Under the pieces are notes generated by a model that worked only from the letters and a program-made list of their open reading frames with translations, made no database searches and was not told the origin of the DNA. 64,000 nucleotides of DNA from Devosia sp. A8/3-2 (GTDB lineage: Bacteria; Pseudomonadota; Alphaproteobacteria; Rhizobiales; Devosiaceae). This document shows, in pieces, positions 47,088 through 58,784 of this stretch; the stretch's first letter is position 1; every line of letters begins with the position of its first letter. The position numbers and the translations under genes were made by a program. The stretch is taken from the NCBI GenBank assembly GCA_025452255.1, contig CP104974.1, positions 2,458,156 to 2,522,155 of the forward strand. The letters run 5' to 3'.

Positions 47088-47663
47088 ATGATTGAGCCGG
47101 GCAAGATCATCTTTGTGCATGGCGCCTCGAGCAGCGGTAAGTCGACCATTGCACACGGCATACAGGCACAGATCGGGCTGCCGTTCTGGCACATTTCTAT
47201 CGATCATTTGCGGGATGCGGGCGTGCTGCCCATGGCCCGGTTCAAGAGCCGCGAGTTCGACTGGAAAGCGGCACGCGCGCCGTTTTTTGACGGGTTTCAC
47301 CGCTCGCTCGCAGCCTATGCGGCGGCGGGTAACAATCTGGTGCTTGAGCATATCCCGGATACGCCGGGCTGGCTGGATGATCTGGTCGCACTATTTGCGC
47401 CCTTCGACGTGTTTTTCGTGGGCGTGCATTGCCCGCTGCCGCTGCTGATCGAGCGGGAAAAGGCGCGGGGCGACCGGCCGTTGGGCAGTGCCGAGCAGGA
47501 TTTCCACACCATCCACCGGGGCATGGAATACGACTTCGAGGTGCAGACCGACTCGGACGCCCGTGTCAACGTCGAGCGGGTGCTTGCGGCCCGGGAAAAT
47601 CGGGCAGGTCCGTCATTTTTTGCCGAGCTGGCGAGGGCGTCGGGCGCTGCCGAATATCGCTAA
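47088..47663 (+). CDS. Chloramphenicol phosphotransferase-like (CPT) protein
   Basis: Intact, 191 residues. Walker A IIFVHGASSSGKSTIAHGI, FWHISIDHLRDAGVLPMARF, PFDVFFVGVHCPLPLLIERE (family signature VGVxCPL-x-E-RE), KARGDRPLGSAEQDFHTIHR, YDFEVQTD. CPT-family kinases phosphorylate small molecules; chloramphenicol resistance itself is not implied. Its ATG follows the mgtE stop immediately. Confidence 0.85.
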   Translation: MIEPGKIIFVHGASSSGKSTIAHGIQAQIGLPFWHISIDHLRDAGVLPMARFKSREFDWKAARAPFFDGFHRSLAAYAAAGNNLVLEHIPDTPGWLDDLVALFAPFDVFFVGVHCPLPLLIEREKARGDRPLGSAEQDFHTIHRGMEYDFEVQTDSDARVNVERVLAARENRAGPSFFAELARASGAAEYR

Positions 47664-47840
47664 GAAGCCGGGAATTCGGTTTGGAACGCCTTAACCGAGC
47701 TCGGAATCAAGCCTGTGGACTGTGGCAACTTCGCCGCTTGCAAAGCATTTATGACGCAGTTAACGATTCATGACCGGGTGTGACCCCTGCGCGTCAGTGG
47801 CGTCGCGAACCGGAAGTGAACGGCTGACAAGGAGCGGTAT

Positions 47841-47942
47841 ATGCGAAGTCAACCGAAGGCCAATATGTGGCGAGCAGCGACCCGGACACTGGTCTGCCTG
47901 CTCTCGATGGGACTGGTTTTCTCCGTAATTGCGGGCGTCTAG
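47841..47942 (+). CDS. Small single-span membrane protein, 33 residues
   Basis: ATG at 47841 with AAGGAG ending 7 bases upstream. The product begins MRSQPKANMWRAATRTLVCL and continues as one hydrophobic helix ending FSVIAGV. Basic N-terminus followed by a single span suggests N-in topology. A GC-rich hairpin lies 31-61 bases downstream. Nothing else occupies the 358-base gap between the CPT gene and the GST gene. Function unknown; may be a small-protein gene or a leader for the GST. Confidence 0.6.
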   Translation: MRSQPKANMWRAATRTLVCLLSMGLVFSVIAGV

Positions 47943-47972
47943 GCGCTAGAGTTATTCACTCACACGATTTAG

Positions 47973-48003
47973 GAAGGGCGCCCGAGCCACTGGGGCGCCC
48001 TTC
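47973..48003 (+). terminator. Hairpin between 33-residue gene and GST gene
   Basis: GAAGGGCGCCC (47973-47983) pairs with GGGCGCCCTTC (47993-48003). The T-tract is poor (TTCTTGC), so it may be a weak terminator or attenuator. The GST start is only 18 bases downstream. Confidence 0.6.
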
Positions 48004-48021
48004 TTGCTACCGGGAACAATC

Positions 48022-48698
48022 ATGAAGCTGCTGATCGGCAACCGCAATTATTCCACTCGGTCGCTGCGGCCCCGGCTGGTATTGGCGCATTTCGAAATTC
48101 CATTCGAGGATGAAGTGCTGCAACTCTCCGGCGAAGGCTGGCGGGAGACGCTGGCCTCGCGCTCGCCCACCGGCAAGGTGCCGGTGCTGGTCGATGACGA
48201 TCTGGTGATCCCCGAGACGATTGCGATCATCGAATATCTGGCCGATCTCTTCCCCGAAAAACCCATCTGGCCGGCCGAGCTGCGGCAGCGGGCAATGGCG
48301 CGCGGCGAGCGCCGAGATGCATTCGGCCTTCCTGTCGCTGCGCAGCCACGCGCCGATGAATTTGCGGGCCTCCCACCCGGGCAAGGTCAATATCGACACC
48401 GTCGGCAAGGACCTGCACCGGCTGGAGACGCTGCTGGGCGGTTTGCTGTCGCAGTCGGGCGGGCCGTTTCTGTTCGGGGAGTTCACGGCGGCCGATGCCA
48501 TGTTTGCGCCGGTGGCAACACGGATTCGCACCTATGGCCTGCCGGTTTCCGACGTTCTGAATGGCTATGTCAGAAGCGATCTATGGCCTGCCGGCCTTCC
48601 GAGAATGGCTGGCACTGGCGTTGCGCGAGCCATGGATCGTCGATGATGACGAGATCGACGTGATGCAGGGGCGGGTAAAGCCGGGGACTTTGGCATGA
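48022..48698 (+). CDS. Glutathione S-transferase family protein
   Basis: About 225 residues. Thioredoxin-like N domain (KLLIGNRNYSTRSLRPRLVL, SPTGKVPVLVDDDLVIPETI, AIIEYLADLFPEKPIWPA) and helical C domain (FLFGEFTAADAMFAPVATRI, LPAFREWLALALREPWI). Slips: a CG lost near 48308 and an A inserted at 48572 (GTCGAA read as GTCAGAA). The stop overlaps the next gene (ATGA). Confidence 0.87.
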
Positions 48699-49120
48699 TC
48701 CACATGGTCAAACTCAGCGTCGGGGTGGCGAGCCTCGCCGAACTCGAAAGCTATCGCGACGAGCGTGCGCATTGGTGGGGCGCCGACTATGGCGAGGATG
48801 TGCATGTGCACCGCACCCGCATGCGTCCCAAGCGCGCCGCGGAGATGGAAGGCCTGTCCTCGATCTATTGGGTCATCGCCGGCGCCATCGTCTGCCGCCA
48901 GCCCATCCTGCGGCTGGCGCAGTATACCGACGCCGAGGGCAAGGATTATTGCGACATCATCATGAGCCCCGACATGGTGCGCACCGTGCCCTATCCCAAG
49001 CGCCCCTTCCGGGGCTGGCGCTACCTCCGCCCCGAGGACGCCCCGCCCGATCTGGGCGCCAACGAAAATGCCGAAGCACTGGCCCCGGCGGCCGATCTGG
49101 CGAAACTGGGATTGATCTGA
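48695..49120 (+). CDS. DUF1489-family protein
   Basis: Intact, 141 residues. MVKLSVGVASLAELESYRDE, VHVHRTRMRPKRAAEMEGL, SIYWVIAGAIVCRQPILRLA, IIMSPDMVRTVPYPKRPFRG, WRYLRPEDAPPDL. The DUF1489 family is essentially alphaproteobacterial and of unknown function. It is coupled to the upstream GST and convergent with a second GST. Confidence 0.88.
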   Translation: MIHMVKLSVGVASLAELESYRDERAHWWGADYGEDVHVHRTRMRPKRAAEMEGLSSIYWVIAGAIVCRQPILRLAQYTDAEGKDYCDIIMSPDMVRTVPYPKRPFRGWRYLRPEDAPPDLGANENAEALAPAADLAKLGLI

Positions 49121-49740
49121 TCAGGCCATGACCGGGTAGCTTGAGGCGAAGGGGGAAGCGCATTTGCCTTGGCTGAAAGGGCGGCCAGAACTGGCCGTGG
49201 CTGCTGCATCAGCGCCGGGTGCGCGGTGGCAATGAAGTCGTGGGCGCAGACCATAGCCACGATCGCCCCTCTGGGATGGTCGTTCGCCGGCCACTCGGCA
49301 CTGGCGGCCGGGGTTTCCAGATGATCGAGGCCTGCGGTGATCTGTTGGCTCAACCGGGCGCGCCATGTCGGCCATTGAAATTCCGCCGGGCGGCGGATGG
49401 CTTCGTAGACCAGCGCGACGCCTTTTTCGGCCACGCCATTGGCATAGCCCGCGGTCTGGAGCTGGGCAATTCTGGCCGGACCATTGGCCGAGAACAGGCG
49501 TTTCCCCTCCGCGGCCGTCTGGTCGAGATAGTCGATGATGGCAGAGGTTTCTGATCAGGTCCATGCCGTCATCGAGGCGCAGGACGGGCACGCGGCCAAG
49601 GGGATTGGCTTCGGTGTAATGCCGCCAAAGTCGGGTTGCAGCACATTGACGATTTGGCGCTCGAAGGAGCGCCCTTGCAGCGTGAGCGAAATCGCCACGC
49701 GCCGCACGAATGGCGAGAGCCTGCCGCCGAAGAGAATCAT
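49121..49740 (-). CDS. Glutathione S-transferase family protein
   Basis: About 206 residues starting MILFGGRLSPFVRRVAISL. The thioredoxin domain (SFERQIVNVLQPDF, with the LNPLGRVPVL-type segment present one frame off) and helical domain (AEGKRLFSANGPARIAQLQT) are clear. T at 49552 (on plus; ATCGAAACC read as ATCAGAAACC on minus) and other slips near 49606 and 49170 break it. Corrected C-terminus probably ends ASSYPVMA. Confidence 0.8.
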
Positions 49741-49920
49741 GGTGCTGGTTCCTGGTGGGTGGGCGGTAGAGTGCTGGGGATGGTTGGGGCTGGCAAGGTC
49801 GTCCGTATCCATCGTAGGGGCCATCTTCTCCCACGCAGAAACAGCCGCGTTAATCGGCTGTTAACCATGCGGGTTCGATGTGTTGATCAACAGTTAATCG
49901 TTCCTGATTTGGAGACGGCG

Positions 49921-50747
49921 ATGGGGCAGGGCGCACATGTCATTGTGGTGGGCAATGAGAAGGGCGGGTCGGGCAAATCGACCACGGCGTTTCACCTCGC
50001 CATTTATCTGATGCATCATGGCTATCGCGTCGCCACCATCGATGTGGATAGCCGGCAGCAGACCTTTACCCATTATGTGCGCAACCGCCGCGCCTGGTCG
50101 TGGAGCGGGAACTCAATGTGCCCAACCCAAAGCATTTCCACCTGCCCACGGCACCGGGCGATTCAATCAAGGATAACCAGCAGGCCGAGATGGCTGTGTT
50201 CCGCAAGGCGATTGCCGAGGTGGATGGCAATGTTGATTACCTTGTGATCGACACGCCGGGCTTTGACACCAATCTGACGCGGCTGGCTCATACCATGGCC
50301 GATACGCTGGTGACCCCGCTCAATGACAGCCTGATCGATCTCAACGTGTTGGCGCGGGTCGATCCCGCAACGGGCGAGCCGGTCAGAAACCAGCCATTAT
50401 GCCCGGCTGGTACAGCGGGCGCGCTCGGAGCGGCTGGCGGCGGATGGCAAGACTATCGATTGGGTTTTGGTGCGGAACCGCATTTCCATGCTGGGCTCGC
50501 GCAATGCCAATCAGGTGCATGCAACGCTGGAGCGGATCGGCACGCGGTTCGGCTGCCGGGTGGCGGATGGGATTGCGGAGCGCGTCATCTTCCGCTCGCT
50601 ATTCGCCAGCGGCATGACGGTGTTCGATCCGCTGGAAGAGATTGCGCTGGGCGGCGCGCCGTCAATGTCCCATGTCAGTGCGCGGCAGGAATATCGTAAC
50701 TGGTGGGTGCGCTGCAATTGCCGGTGCGGCAGCGGATGGCGGCCTAG
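49921..50747 (+). CDS. mipZ: MipZ-like division-plane ATPase, first copy
   Basis: About 275 residues. Deviant Walker A HVIVVGNEKGGSGKSTTAFH, TIDVDSRQQTFTHYVRNRRA, Walker B YLVIDTPGFDTNLTRLAHTM, VTPLNDSLIDLNVLARVDPA, DWVLVRNRISMLGSRNANQ, and ERVIFRSLFASGMTVFDPLE. These follow the MipZ pattern (Caulobacter: NEKGGAGKST, DTPGGDS, RNRL, FPFGLTV). MipZ forms a gradient with ParB and inhibits FtsZ away from midcell. Slips at 50385 (A in TCGA), near 50099 and near 50710. A paralogue follows directly. Confidence 0.85.
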
Positions 50748-50848
50748 ACTCCTGCGGCCGCCTGATCAGCAATAATTGTAACAATCCCGCTCTTGCTCGG
50801 CGGCGCGAAACACTGACACTTTGCCGGACGTAGTAGGAGTGATTTGCC

Positions 50849-51685
50849 GTGCGACAAGGCCCGCATGTCATCGTCGTCGGCAATGAGAAGGGCGGGTCGG
50901 GCAAATCGACCACGGCCTTTCATCTGGTCATCTACCTGCTTTACCAAGGCCATCGGGTTGCTTCGATCGATGTGGACAGCCGGCAGCAGACCTTTACCCA
51001 TTATGTGCGCAATCGGCGCGACTGGGCCAAGGCGCAGGGGCTGAGCCTGCCCCATCCCACCCATTTCCACCTGCCGCTGGCGCAGGGGATTCTGGTGAAG
51101 GAAAATCACGGACGCGAGTTCGAGATGTTCCGGCAGGCCATCGGCGAAGTGGACGATGGCACCGATTTTCTGGTGATCGACACGCCGGGCTTCGATACCA
51201 ATCTGACCCGGCTGGCGCATTCGCTGGCCGATACGCTGATCACCCCGGTCAATGACAGCCTGATCGATCTCAATGTGCTGGCACAGATGGACCCGGTGAC
51301 CGGGGCGCCGCGCGAAATGAGCCATTATGCGCGGCTGGTGCAGCGGGCGCGCTCCGAGCGGCTGGCGATCGACGGCAAGACCATGGATTGGGTACTGGTG
51401 CGCAACCGCATCTCGATGTTGTCTTCACGCAGCATGCGCCAGTGCAGACCATGCTGGAGCGGATCGCCGCGCTTCGGCTGCCGGGTGGCCGAGGGCATTG
51501 CCGAGCGCGTGGTATTCCGCTCGCTGTTTCCCATGGGCCTGACAGTGTTTGACCCGTTGGACCCGGCGCTGCTGGGCGGTACTCCATCGCTGTCGCATGT
51601 TGGCGCGCGGGAGGAATATCGGAGCCTCGTGGCGGCGCTGCATTTGCCGATTGTGGCGCAGGCCAAGGTCTCCGCCGAGGGGTGA
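50849..51685 (+). CDS. mipZ: MipZ-like division-plane ATPase, second copy
   Basis: About 279 residues, GTG start at 50849 (VRQGPHVIVVGNEKGGSGKS). FLVIDTPGFDTNLTRLAHSL, ITPVNDSLIDLNVLAQMDPV, KTMDWVLVRNRISML, ERVVFRSLFPMGLTVFDPLD, SLSHVGAREEYRSLVAALHL. A 50-base internal stretch (51444-51475) reads out of frame; restoring a G after CAG and a CG near 51470 gives VQTMLERIAARFGC. Very similar to the upstream copy over its whole length, indicating tandem duplication. Separated by 101 bases. Confidence 0.86.
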   Translation: MRQGPHVIVVGNEKGGSGKSTTAFHLVIYLLYQGHRVASIDVDSRQQTFTHYVRNRRDWAKAQGLSLPHPTHFHLPLAQGILVKENHGREFEMFRQAIGEVDDGTDFLVIDTPGFDTNLTRLAHSLADTLITPVNDSLIDLNVLAQMDPVTGAPREMSHYARLVQRARSERLAIDGKTMDWVLVRNRISMLSSRSMRQCRPCWSGSPRFGCRVAEGIAERVVFRSLFPMGLTVFDPLDPALLGGTPSLSHVGAREEYRSLVAALHLPIVAQAKVSAEG

Positions 51686-51745
51686 GGCCCACTTCACCTC
51701 TCCCTTTGGAAGCAAAAGTCCTGCTCTCGTGAATGACGACTGGCT

Positions 51746-52770
51746 CTAAGCCGCCACCAAATTCGCCAGCACAATCTCCCGCCACACGCGATTGGGGGTG
51801 ACGAAGGCGTCCCGTGCGTTGTAGTGGCCGGAATAGGTGACGACGGCAAGGCCGGCATCGGGCATGAGCCAGAGTCGCTGGCCGCCATTGCCGAAGCCGG
51901 CGGCCCAATTGCGATCGCCTTGCAGGGCGGGCGTGGGCGCGTCGCCGAGGAACCAGAGGCGGCCATAATGCAGCCCGTCGCCGGTTTCTGATCGCAGGCT
52001 TGAGTGATGCCTCGATCCAGCCTTGGCAGACGATGCGGGTTCCGTCCAATTCGCCGCCCTTGAGCACCATATTGCCGATCCGCAGCAGGTCGCGCGGGCG
52101 CAATCGCAAGCCGGAGGCCGCAGAGGCGACGCCATCGGGGCCGCTGTTCCATTCGAATTGCTCGATGCCCAGCGGGGCGAACAGGGTTTCGCGGGCAAAA
52201 TCGTGCAGGGATTTGCCAGTGCCGCGCGCGATCAGGGCGCCGATCAGCGCCACGCTGCCGCCGGAATAGATCCAGCGCTTGCACGGCTCGGCGACGACGG
52301 GGCGGTCGAGGATGAAGCGGTAGCGATCCGGCGCATTTTCCATGGCGATCTCGCTGTTGAGCGGATCGGTATAGGGGCGGTTTTCATCCCATTCGAGACC
52401 CATGCTCATGGTCAGGGCATGCTCGATCGTGATGCCGGCTTTGGTCTGGTCGGCCTGCAGATCGGGATAGTCGGGAAATTGGGCGAAGAGCGGGGTTTCG
52501 GGCGGCGGCACCGAGCCTCGGTCGAGCGCTATGCCATAGAGCAGGCTGACCACGCTTTTGGTGACCGAGCGGAGGTCATGCAGGGTTTCGGGGCCGAAGG
52601 TGACGCTGCCGAGCGGGTCGCCCCAGTTTTCGTCATGGCCGGTATAGTAGGTTTCTGAGCGCCAGTTCGCCATTGTGCCCGATGAGCACGGCATGGAGGT
52701 GGCGGAGCAGACCGGACTCGATGCCGGCTGCGAGCTTGCGGGGCAAGTCGGGGGAGAAGGATTGCGGCAT
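51746..52770 (-). CDS. Serine hydrolase, beta-lactamase/esterase class C-like
   Basis: About 340 residues. The nucleophile SxxK lies in LHDLRSVTKSVVSLLYGIA, the YxN-like RWIYSGGSVALIGALIARG follows, plus GLRLRPRDLLRIGNMVLKGG and C-terminal LWFLGDAPTPALQGDRNWAA with GHYNARDAF. Extra T residues at 51989 and 52656 (plus strand; both CTCGAAACC/ATCGAAACC read with CAGAAACC on minus) split it. No signal peptide, so probably cytoplasmic esterase-type, not a resistance enzyme. Confidence 0.83.
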
Positions 52771-52867
52771 GGGGCGCTCCACGAGGTTGGCTGTGGAGGC
52801 TAGCGAAATGTCGGGTGAAAATTCAAGGGCGCTGAGTGCGCTATTAGTGCCCCCAACCACCGCATCA

Positions 52868-52940
52868 CCCTCGGGCTCGACCCGAGGGACTCTCCCAATT
52901 CGGCATGGGCGACGAGCGGCCCTCGGATCAAGTCCGAGGG
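52868..52940. repeat. Pair of extragenic palindromes
   Basis: CCCTCGGGCTCGACCCGAGG-G (52868-52888) and CCCTCGGATCAAGTCCGAGG-G (52920-52940) are two hairpins of the same family 31 bases apart, a BIME-like arrangement. They are in the 249-base gap between the serine hydrolase and the next minus-strand gene. Confidence 0.65.
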
Positions 52941-53019
52941 AGACGATGGTGGGCGTGGCAGCATTGTAGATGCGGGCCATGGGCCACGAAAAATAACCGA
53001 CCAGTGGTCGAGTTTGGCT

Positions 53020-53289
53020 TTACCGCTTGCCAAAGCTCATGCGCAGCGCCCGCTTGCCGCCGGGGGCGAAGACGTCGATGTCGATATTGACCGGCTCCTG
53101 CACCATGCGGCGGGTGCGGGCGGAAAGGGCCAGCACGACGCCGAGCAGGTCGCCGACGCCGCGGCGGCGGGCAGCATGCGGCCGGTCATTCCGGCCAGCA
53201 CGCGGTTGCGCGCGGCCATGTCGTCCGAGGTCAGGGCAGAGCGGCCAATGAAACTGGCAAGCTCGGCAAGGGCAGTACGTTCTGCTCAT
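53020..53289 (-). CDS. Unknown small protein, about 88 residues
   Basis: After correcting an extra T at 53283 (plus; AGCGAA read as AGCAGAA on minus) and a second slip near 53163, the product reads MSERTALAELASFIGRSALT, SDDMAARNRVLAGMTGRMLP, then GVGDLLGVVLALSARTRRMV and VNIDIDVFAPGGKRAL. The final strand-rich part (EPVNIDIDVFAPGGKRALRM) looks like a small beta domain. It lies downstream of the D,D-carboxypeptidase on the same strand. No family recognised. Confidence 0.5.
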   Translation of the reverse strand: MSRTYCPCRACQFHWPLCPDLGRHGRAQPRAGRNDRPHAARRRGVGDLLGVVLALSARTRRMVQEPVNIDIDVFAPGGKRALRMSFGKR

Positions 53290-53370
53290 TGGGCTACTCC
53301 AAACACAGGCACCAATTTGCTTCCTCGGTCACCGGCGATGCATGCCGCCGGTCATTCTCGTTATTAGGCG

Positions 53371-54970
53371 TTAGCTCTGCATAGCCGTGCAGGACAGGTT
53401 CTGCTGCTTGAGCTGGTTGCACATGGCCGTGGCCCCATCGCGATCACCAAAGCCGACGAAGCGGGCGCGGAAGAAGGTCTGGCCGTTCTTTTCGAAGCGT
53501 TCCACATAGGAGCGGAAGTCGCCCAGCGTGCCGACCTTGCCGGCAGCGTCGGAGAGCATGGCGCGAGCGCTGTCTTCCGATGGGCCGGCGCCGATCTGCA
53601 CGACCCAGCCGCCGGGCGGCACATCAGCAGCAGCAACCTGCACCGAACCTGAGGTCATCAGGTCGACCGGCTGTTCTCCGGGCAGCGGCGGGAGCCTGCA
53701 TTTCAAGCGGGGCGGAGGGCGCAGTCTGGCCGAGAGAGGTCGGTGGCGCGCCCGAGTTATAGGTGTCGCTCAGCCGAGCGCCGATCACGTCCTGGCTGGG
53801 ATAGGCAGGCTGGGGTGCTCGGCTGGGGGCGGCCGAGATATTGGCAGCCTGAACAGCGGGCTGCAGGCCAAGATCGGCCGGCATGGGCTGAGGGACGGGC
53901 GCGGCATTGGCCACGGCCACTTCGGGCGCCATGGAAGCACGCGGTTGGGCCCGGGCGCCGTTGGCAGCCACGAGCTGAGCCGAGCGGAAGCCGGGCAGGG
54001 GCATGGGCACCACGAAGACCGGCTGGCTCGGCTGGGCGACGGCGACCTGAACAGTGGCGCTGCCCCGGCGGCCCGGCTGGGGGATCATCGTGGTCTGCAG
54101 GTAATTGCCCCGGCGGCTCTTGGGCAGGTAATTGGCGACGAGCTGGCGGACCTTCTCATCGCGCGAGGCGCTGGAATTGAAGCCGAAGGCCACCACGACG
54201 ATGTGGCGATTGTCGTGGCGGGCAGCGGTCAGCAGGTTGGAACCGGCGGCATTGATATAGCCGGTCTTGATGCCATCGACGGCGCCCATATAGCCCAGCA
54301 CGCGATTGTGGTTGCCATAGGTGTTCCGGCCGTAGCTGAAGCTCTTGGTCTGGAAGAATTCGTAATAGTTCGGAAAGTGCTGATAGACGGCAATGCCCAG
54401 GATGGCCCGGTCGCGCACGGTGGTGATCTGGCCGCCATCGGGCAGGCCCGAAGCGTTGCGATAGGTGGTGTTGCGCATGCCCGGGGCACGGGCCGTAGCG
54501 GTCATGCGTTCGGCAAATTTTGCTTCCGAGCCCGAAATATGCTCGGCGATGACGCGGGCCATGTCATTGGCCGACAGGGTCACCAGCGCCTTGATGGCGT
54601 CTTCCACGGTAATGGTCGAGCCGGCGCGCAGGCCCAGCTTGGTGGGCACGGCCGCAGCAGCAAAGCGCGACACGGTCATCTTGGTCGAGAGCTTGAGATT
54701 ACCTGCGCTCAGTTCCCGGAACAGGATATAGAGCGTCATGACCTTGGTGACGGAGGCGGGATAGCGGCGGCTATCGGCTGCCTCTTCATACATCACCTTG
54801 CCGGATTTGGCGTCGACCACGATGCCGGCATATTTGCGGAGATTTTCGATAGCCTGTGCGGGTGCCACGGTATGAGCCGTAACCGCAAACAGGACGAGGA
54901 CTGCGGCAAAGGCGCGGACGACGACCGTACGCCATGGGGTTTTCGCCTGAGAAGCCACCCGGTACTCCAA
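53371..54970 (-). CDS. D-alanyl-D-alanine carboxypeptidase with C-terminal SPOR domain
   Basis: About 533 residues. Signal segment (VLVLFAVTAHTVAPAQA), peptidase S11 motifs SxxK in PASVTKVMTLYILF, SxN in LVTLSANDMARV and KTG in VDGIKTGYINAAG, a long Ala/Pro/Gln-rich linker, then a SPOR domain (GGWVVQIGAGPSEDSARAML, FFRARFVGFGDRDGATAMC). One C is missing near 53690, at the linker-SPOR junction. Trims peptidoglycan stem peptides; SPOR targets it to septal denuded glycan. Confidence 0.92.
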
Positions 54971-55172
54971 CTCTTATTCCTCGGACGCTTCTGCGCCCGT
55001 ACGCAACAACACACTGGCGGATGGCCCCGGTGTGCCCCAAACACTCCGGTCTATCCTCTCCTTTCGGGAGATTACTGCGACCCCGTTACCATTCCGTAAA
55101 ATGCCACCGAATTTGTCATCAGTGTGGAGAGACGGTCACGGTGGCCGTGTAGGGTGGTGATGAGACAAGAGA

Positions 55173-55817
55173 ATGGCAGCGATGAAACTCTATACGCGGT
55201 GGCAGAATTCGGCGGGTGAGCGGGTGCGGATTGCGCTCAATCTCAAGGGGCTGGATTACGACTATGTCAGCGTGGGAAGCCTTGGTGCGCAGGCTTATGC
55301 GGCGATTAATCCACAGGGGTTGATGCCGGCGCTGGAGCTGGATGGACAGGTTTTCACCCAATCCGTGGCCATTCTCGATCTTTTGGAAATGCGCTTTCCC
55401 GGGTACCCGCTCTTACCCGCGGATCCTACGCGGCGGGCGCTGTCGATTGCCTTTGGGGCAGTGATTGCGTCCGAGATGCATGCACTGACAGTTAACCGCG
55501 TGCGAAAGTATCTGGCCGGGCACGGCATTGACGAGGGCGGAGTGACCCAGTGGGTGCAGCATTGGCAGAGTGAGGGCTTTATGGCGCTCGAAACCCTGCT
55601 GGCGCGGCGGGAGCGGGCATGGGCTTATTGCTATGGTGAAGCGCCGGGCTGGGCGGATCTGCATCTGGCGCCGCAAGTGGCAGCAGCGCGGCGGCTGGGC
55701 GTGGCGCTGGAGCAATTCCCCCTTGTCGTGGCGATCGTGGAGCGGTGCGAGAGCCTGCCGGCCTTCATTGCCGCTCGCCCGGAAGCACAGCCGGATTTCC
55801 CGAAAAGCGCCGGTTAG
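55173..55817 (+). CDS. Glutathione S-transferase, zeta/maleylacetoacetate isomerase-like
   Basis: Intact, 214 residues. KLYTRWQNSAGERVRIALNL, NPQGLMPALELDGQVFTQSV, AILDLLEMRFPGYPLLPADP, GWADLHLAPQVAAARRLGVA. The N-terminal serine region (NSAGERVRIAL) corresponds to the SSCSxRVRIAL box of zeta GSTs but is not identical, so the isomerase assignment is tentative. Start MAAMKLY; the second ATG (55182) is also possible. Confidence 0.8.
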   Translation: MAAMKLYTRWQNSAGERVRIALNLKGLDYDYVSVGSLGAQAYAAINPQGLMPALELDGQVFTQSVAILDLLEMRFPGYPLLPADPTRRALSIAFGAVIASEMHALTVNRVRKYLAGHGIDEGGVTQWVQHWQSEGFMALETLLARRERAWAYCYGEAPGWADLHLAPQVAAARRLGVALEQFPLVVAIVERCESLPAFIAARPEAQPDFPKSAG

Positions 55818-55934
55818 CCGGCCTTTTTGCGCTGTCACAAAAACGCGATGCATTGCCCCTTAACACGGGCCTGATTTTGCCTACATAATGGGTCCACCAT
55901 GCTGCTTCGTTTCTCTTACGACAGATGTCTTCCT

Positions 55935-56354
55935 ATGACCGATATTGACCTCCTCGCCATGACCGAAGAGGCCCCAGCCGCCCTGCGTCTGGAGCCGATG
56001 CCCGCTTGGGCCGGGCCCAAGGAGGATGATGGCGGCAAGGATGGCGGGGGAAAGAACGGCACCGAAACCGGGACGATCACCAAGACCCGGCCAAAAACCA
56101 AGCGTCCAAACCTTTATCGCGTACTTTTGCTGAATGACGACTACACTCCGATGGAGTTCGTCGTGCTGGTCCTGCAGGATGTGTTCAACAAGACGCGCGA
56201 GGAGGCCATGAGCATCATGCTGCATGTTCACCAAAAGGGGGTGGGTGAATGCGGCGTCTATCCATACGAGGTTGCCGAAACCAAGGTGACCCGCGTCATG
56301 GACACTGCACGCAAAAATCAGCATCCGCTGCAATGCGTGATGGAAAAGCAATAG
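55935..56354 (+). CDS. clpS: ATP-dependent Clp protease adaptor ClpS
   Basis: About 139 residues from [14 protein letters not shown] (start 55935); an upstream in-frame ATG at 55899 would add 12 residues. The core [60 protein letters not shown] is intact and carries the N-end-rule pocket. The N-terminal 60 residues are a Gly/Asp/Lys-rich extension. It delivers N-degron substrates to ClpA, encoded 9 bases downstream. Confidence 0.94.
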   Translation: MTDIDLLAMTEEAPAALRLEPMPAWAGPKEDDGGKDGGGKNGTETGTITKTRPKTKRPNLYRVLLLNDDYTPMEFVVLVLQDVFNKTREEAMSIMLHVHQKGVGECGVYPYEVAETKVTRVMDTARKNQHPLQCVMEKQ

Positions 56355-56363
56355 GAACATCAT

Positions 56364-58702
<2,339 letters not shown>

Positions 58703-58707
58703 TAAAG

Positions 58708-58734
58708 AAGGCCCGGAGCGATCCGGGCCTTTTC
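58708..58734. terminator. Terminator after clpA
   Basis: AAGGCCCGGA / TCCGGGCCTT with loop GCGA and a following TTCG; a convergent MFS gene follows, so it may be bidirectional. Confidence 0.8.
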
Positions 58735-58784
58735 GTTATTGCGTGTCAGTGCAGGCGCGCTTGTCTTGCTGAAAAACGGCGCCG

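Noticed and set aside
47088..47663. A chloramphenicol resistance gene
   Set aside because: CPT-family membership is not evidence of resistance; the context (after mgtE) gives no support and chromosomal relatives are widespread.
47973..48005. A full-strength terminator after the 33-residue gene
   Set aside because: The stem is strong but the downstream T-tract is poor, so it is listed only as a hairpin with possible attenuating effect.
51746..52770. A secreted beta-lactamase
   Set aside because: No signal peptide is visible, and the SVTK motif is shared with esterases and peptidases of the same superfamily.
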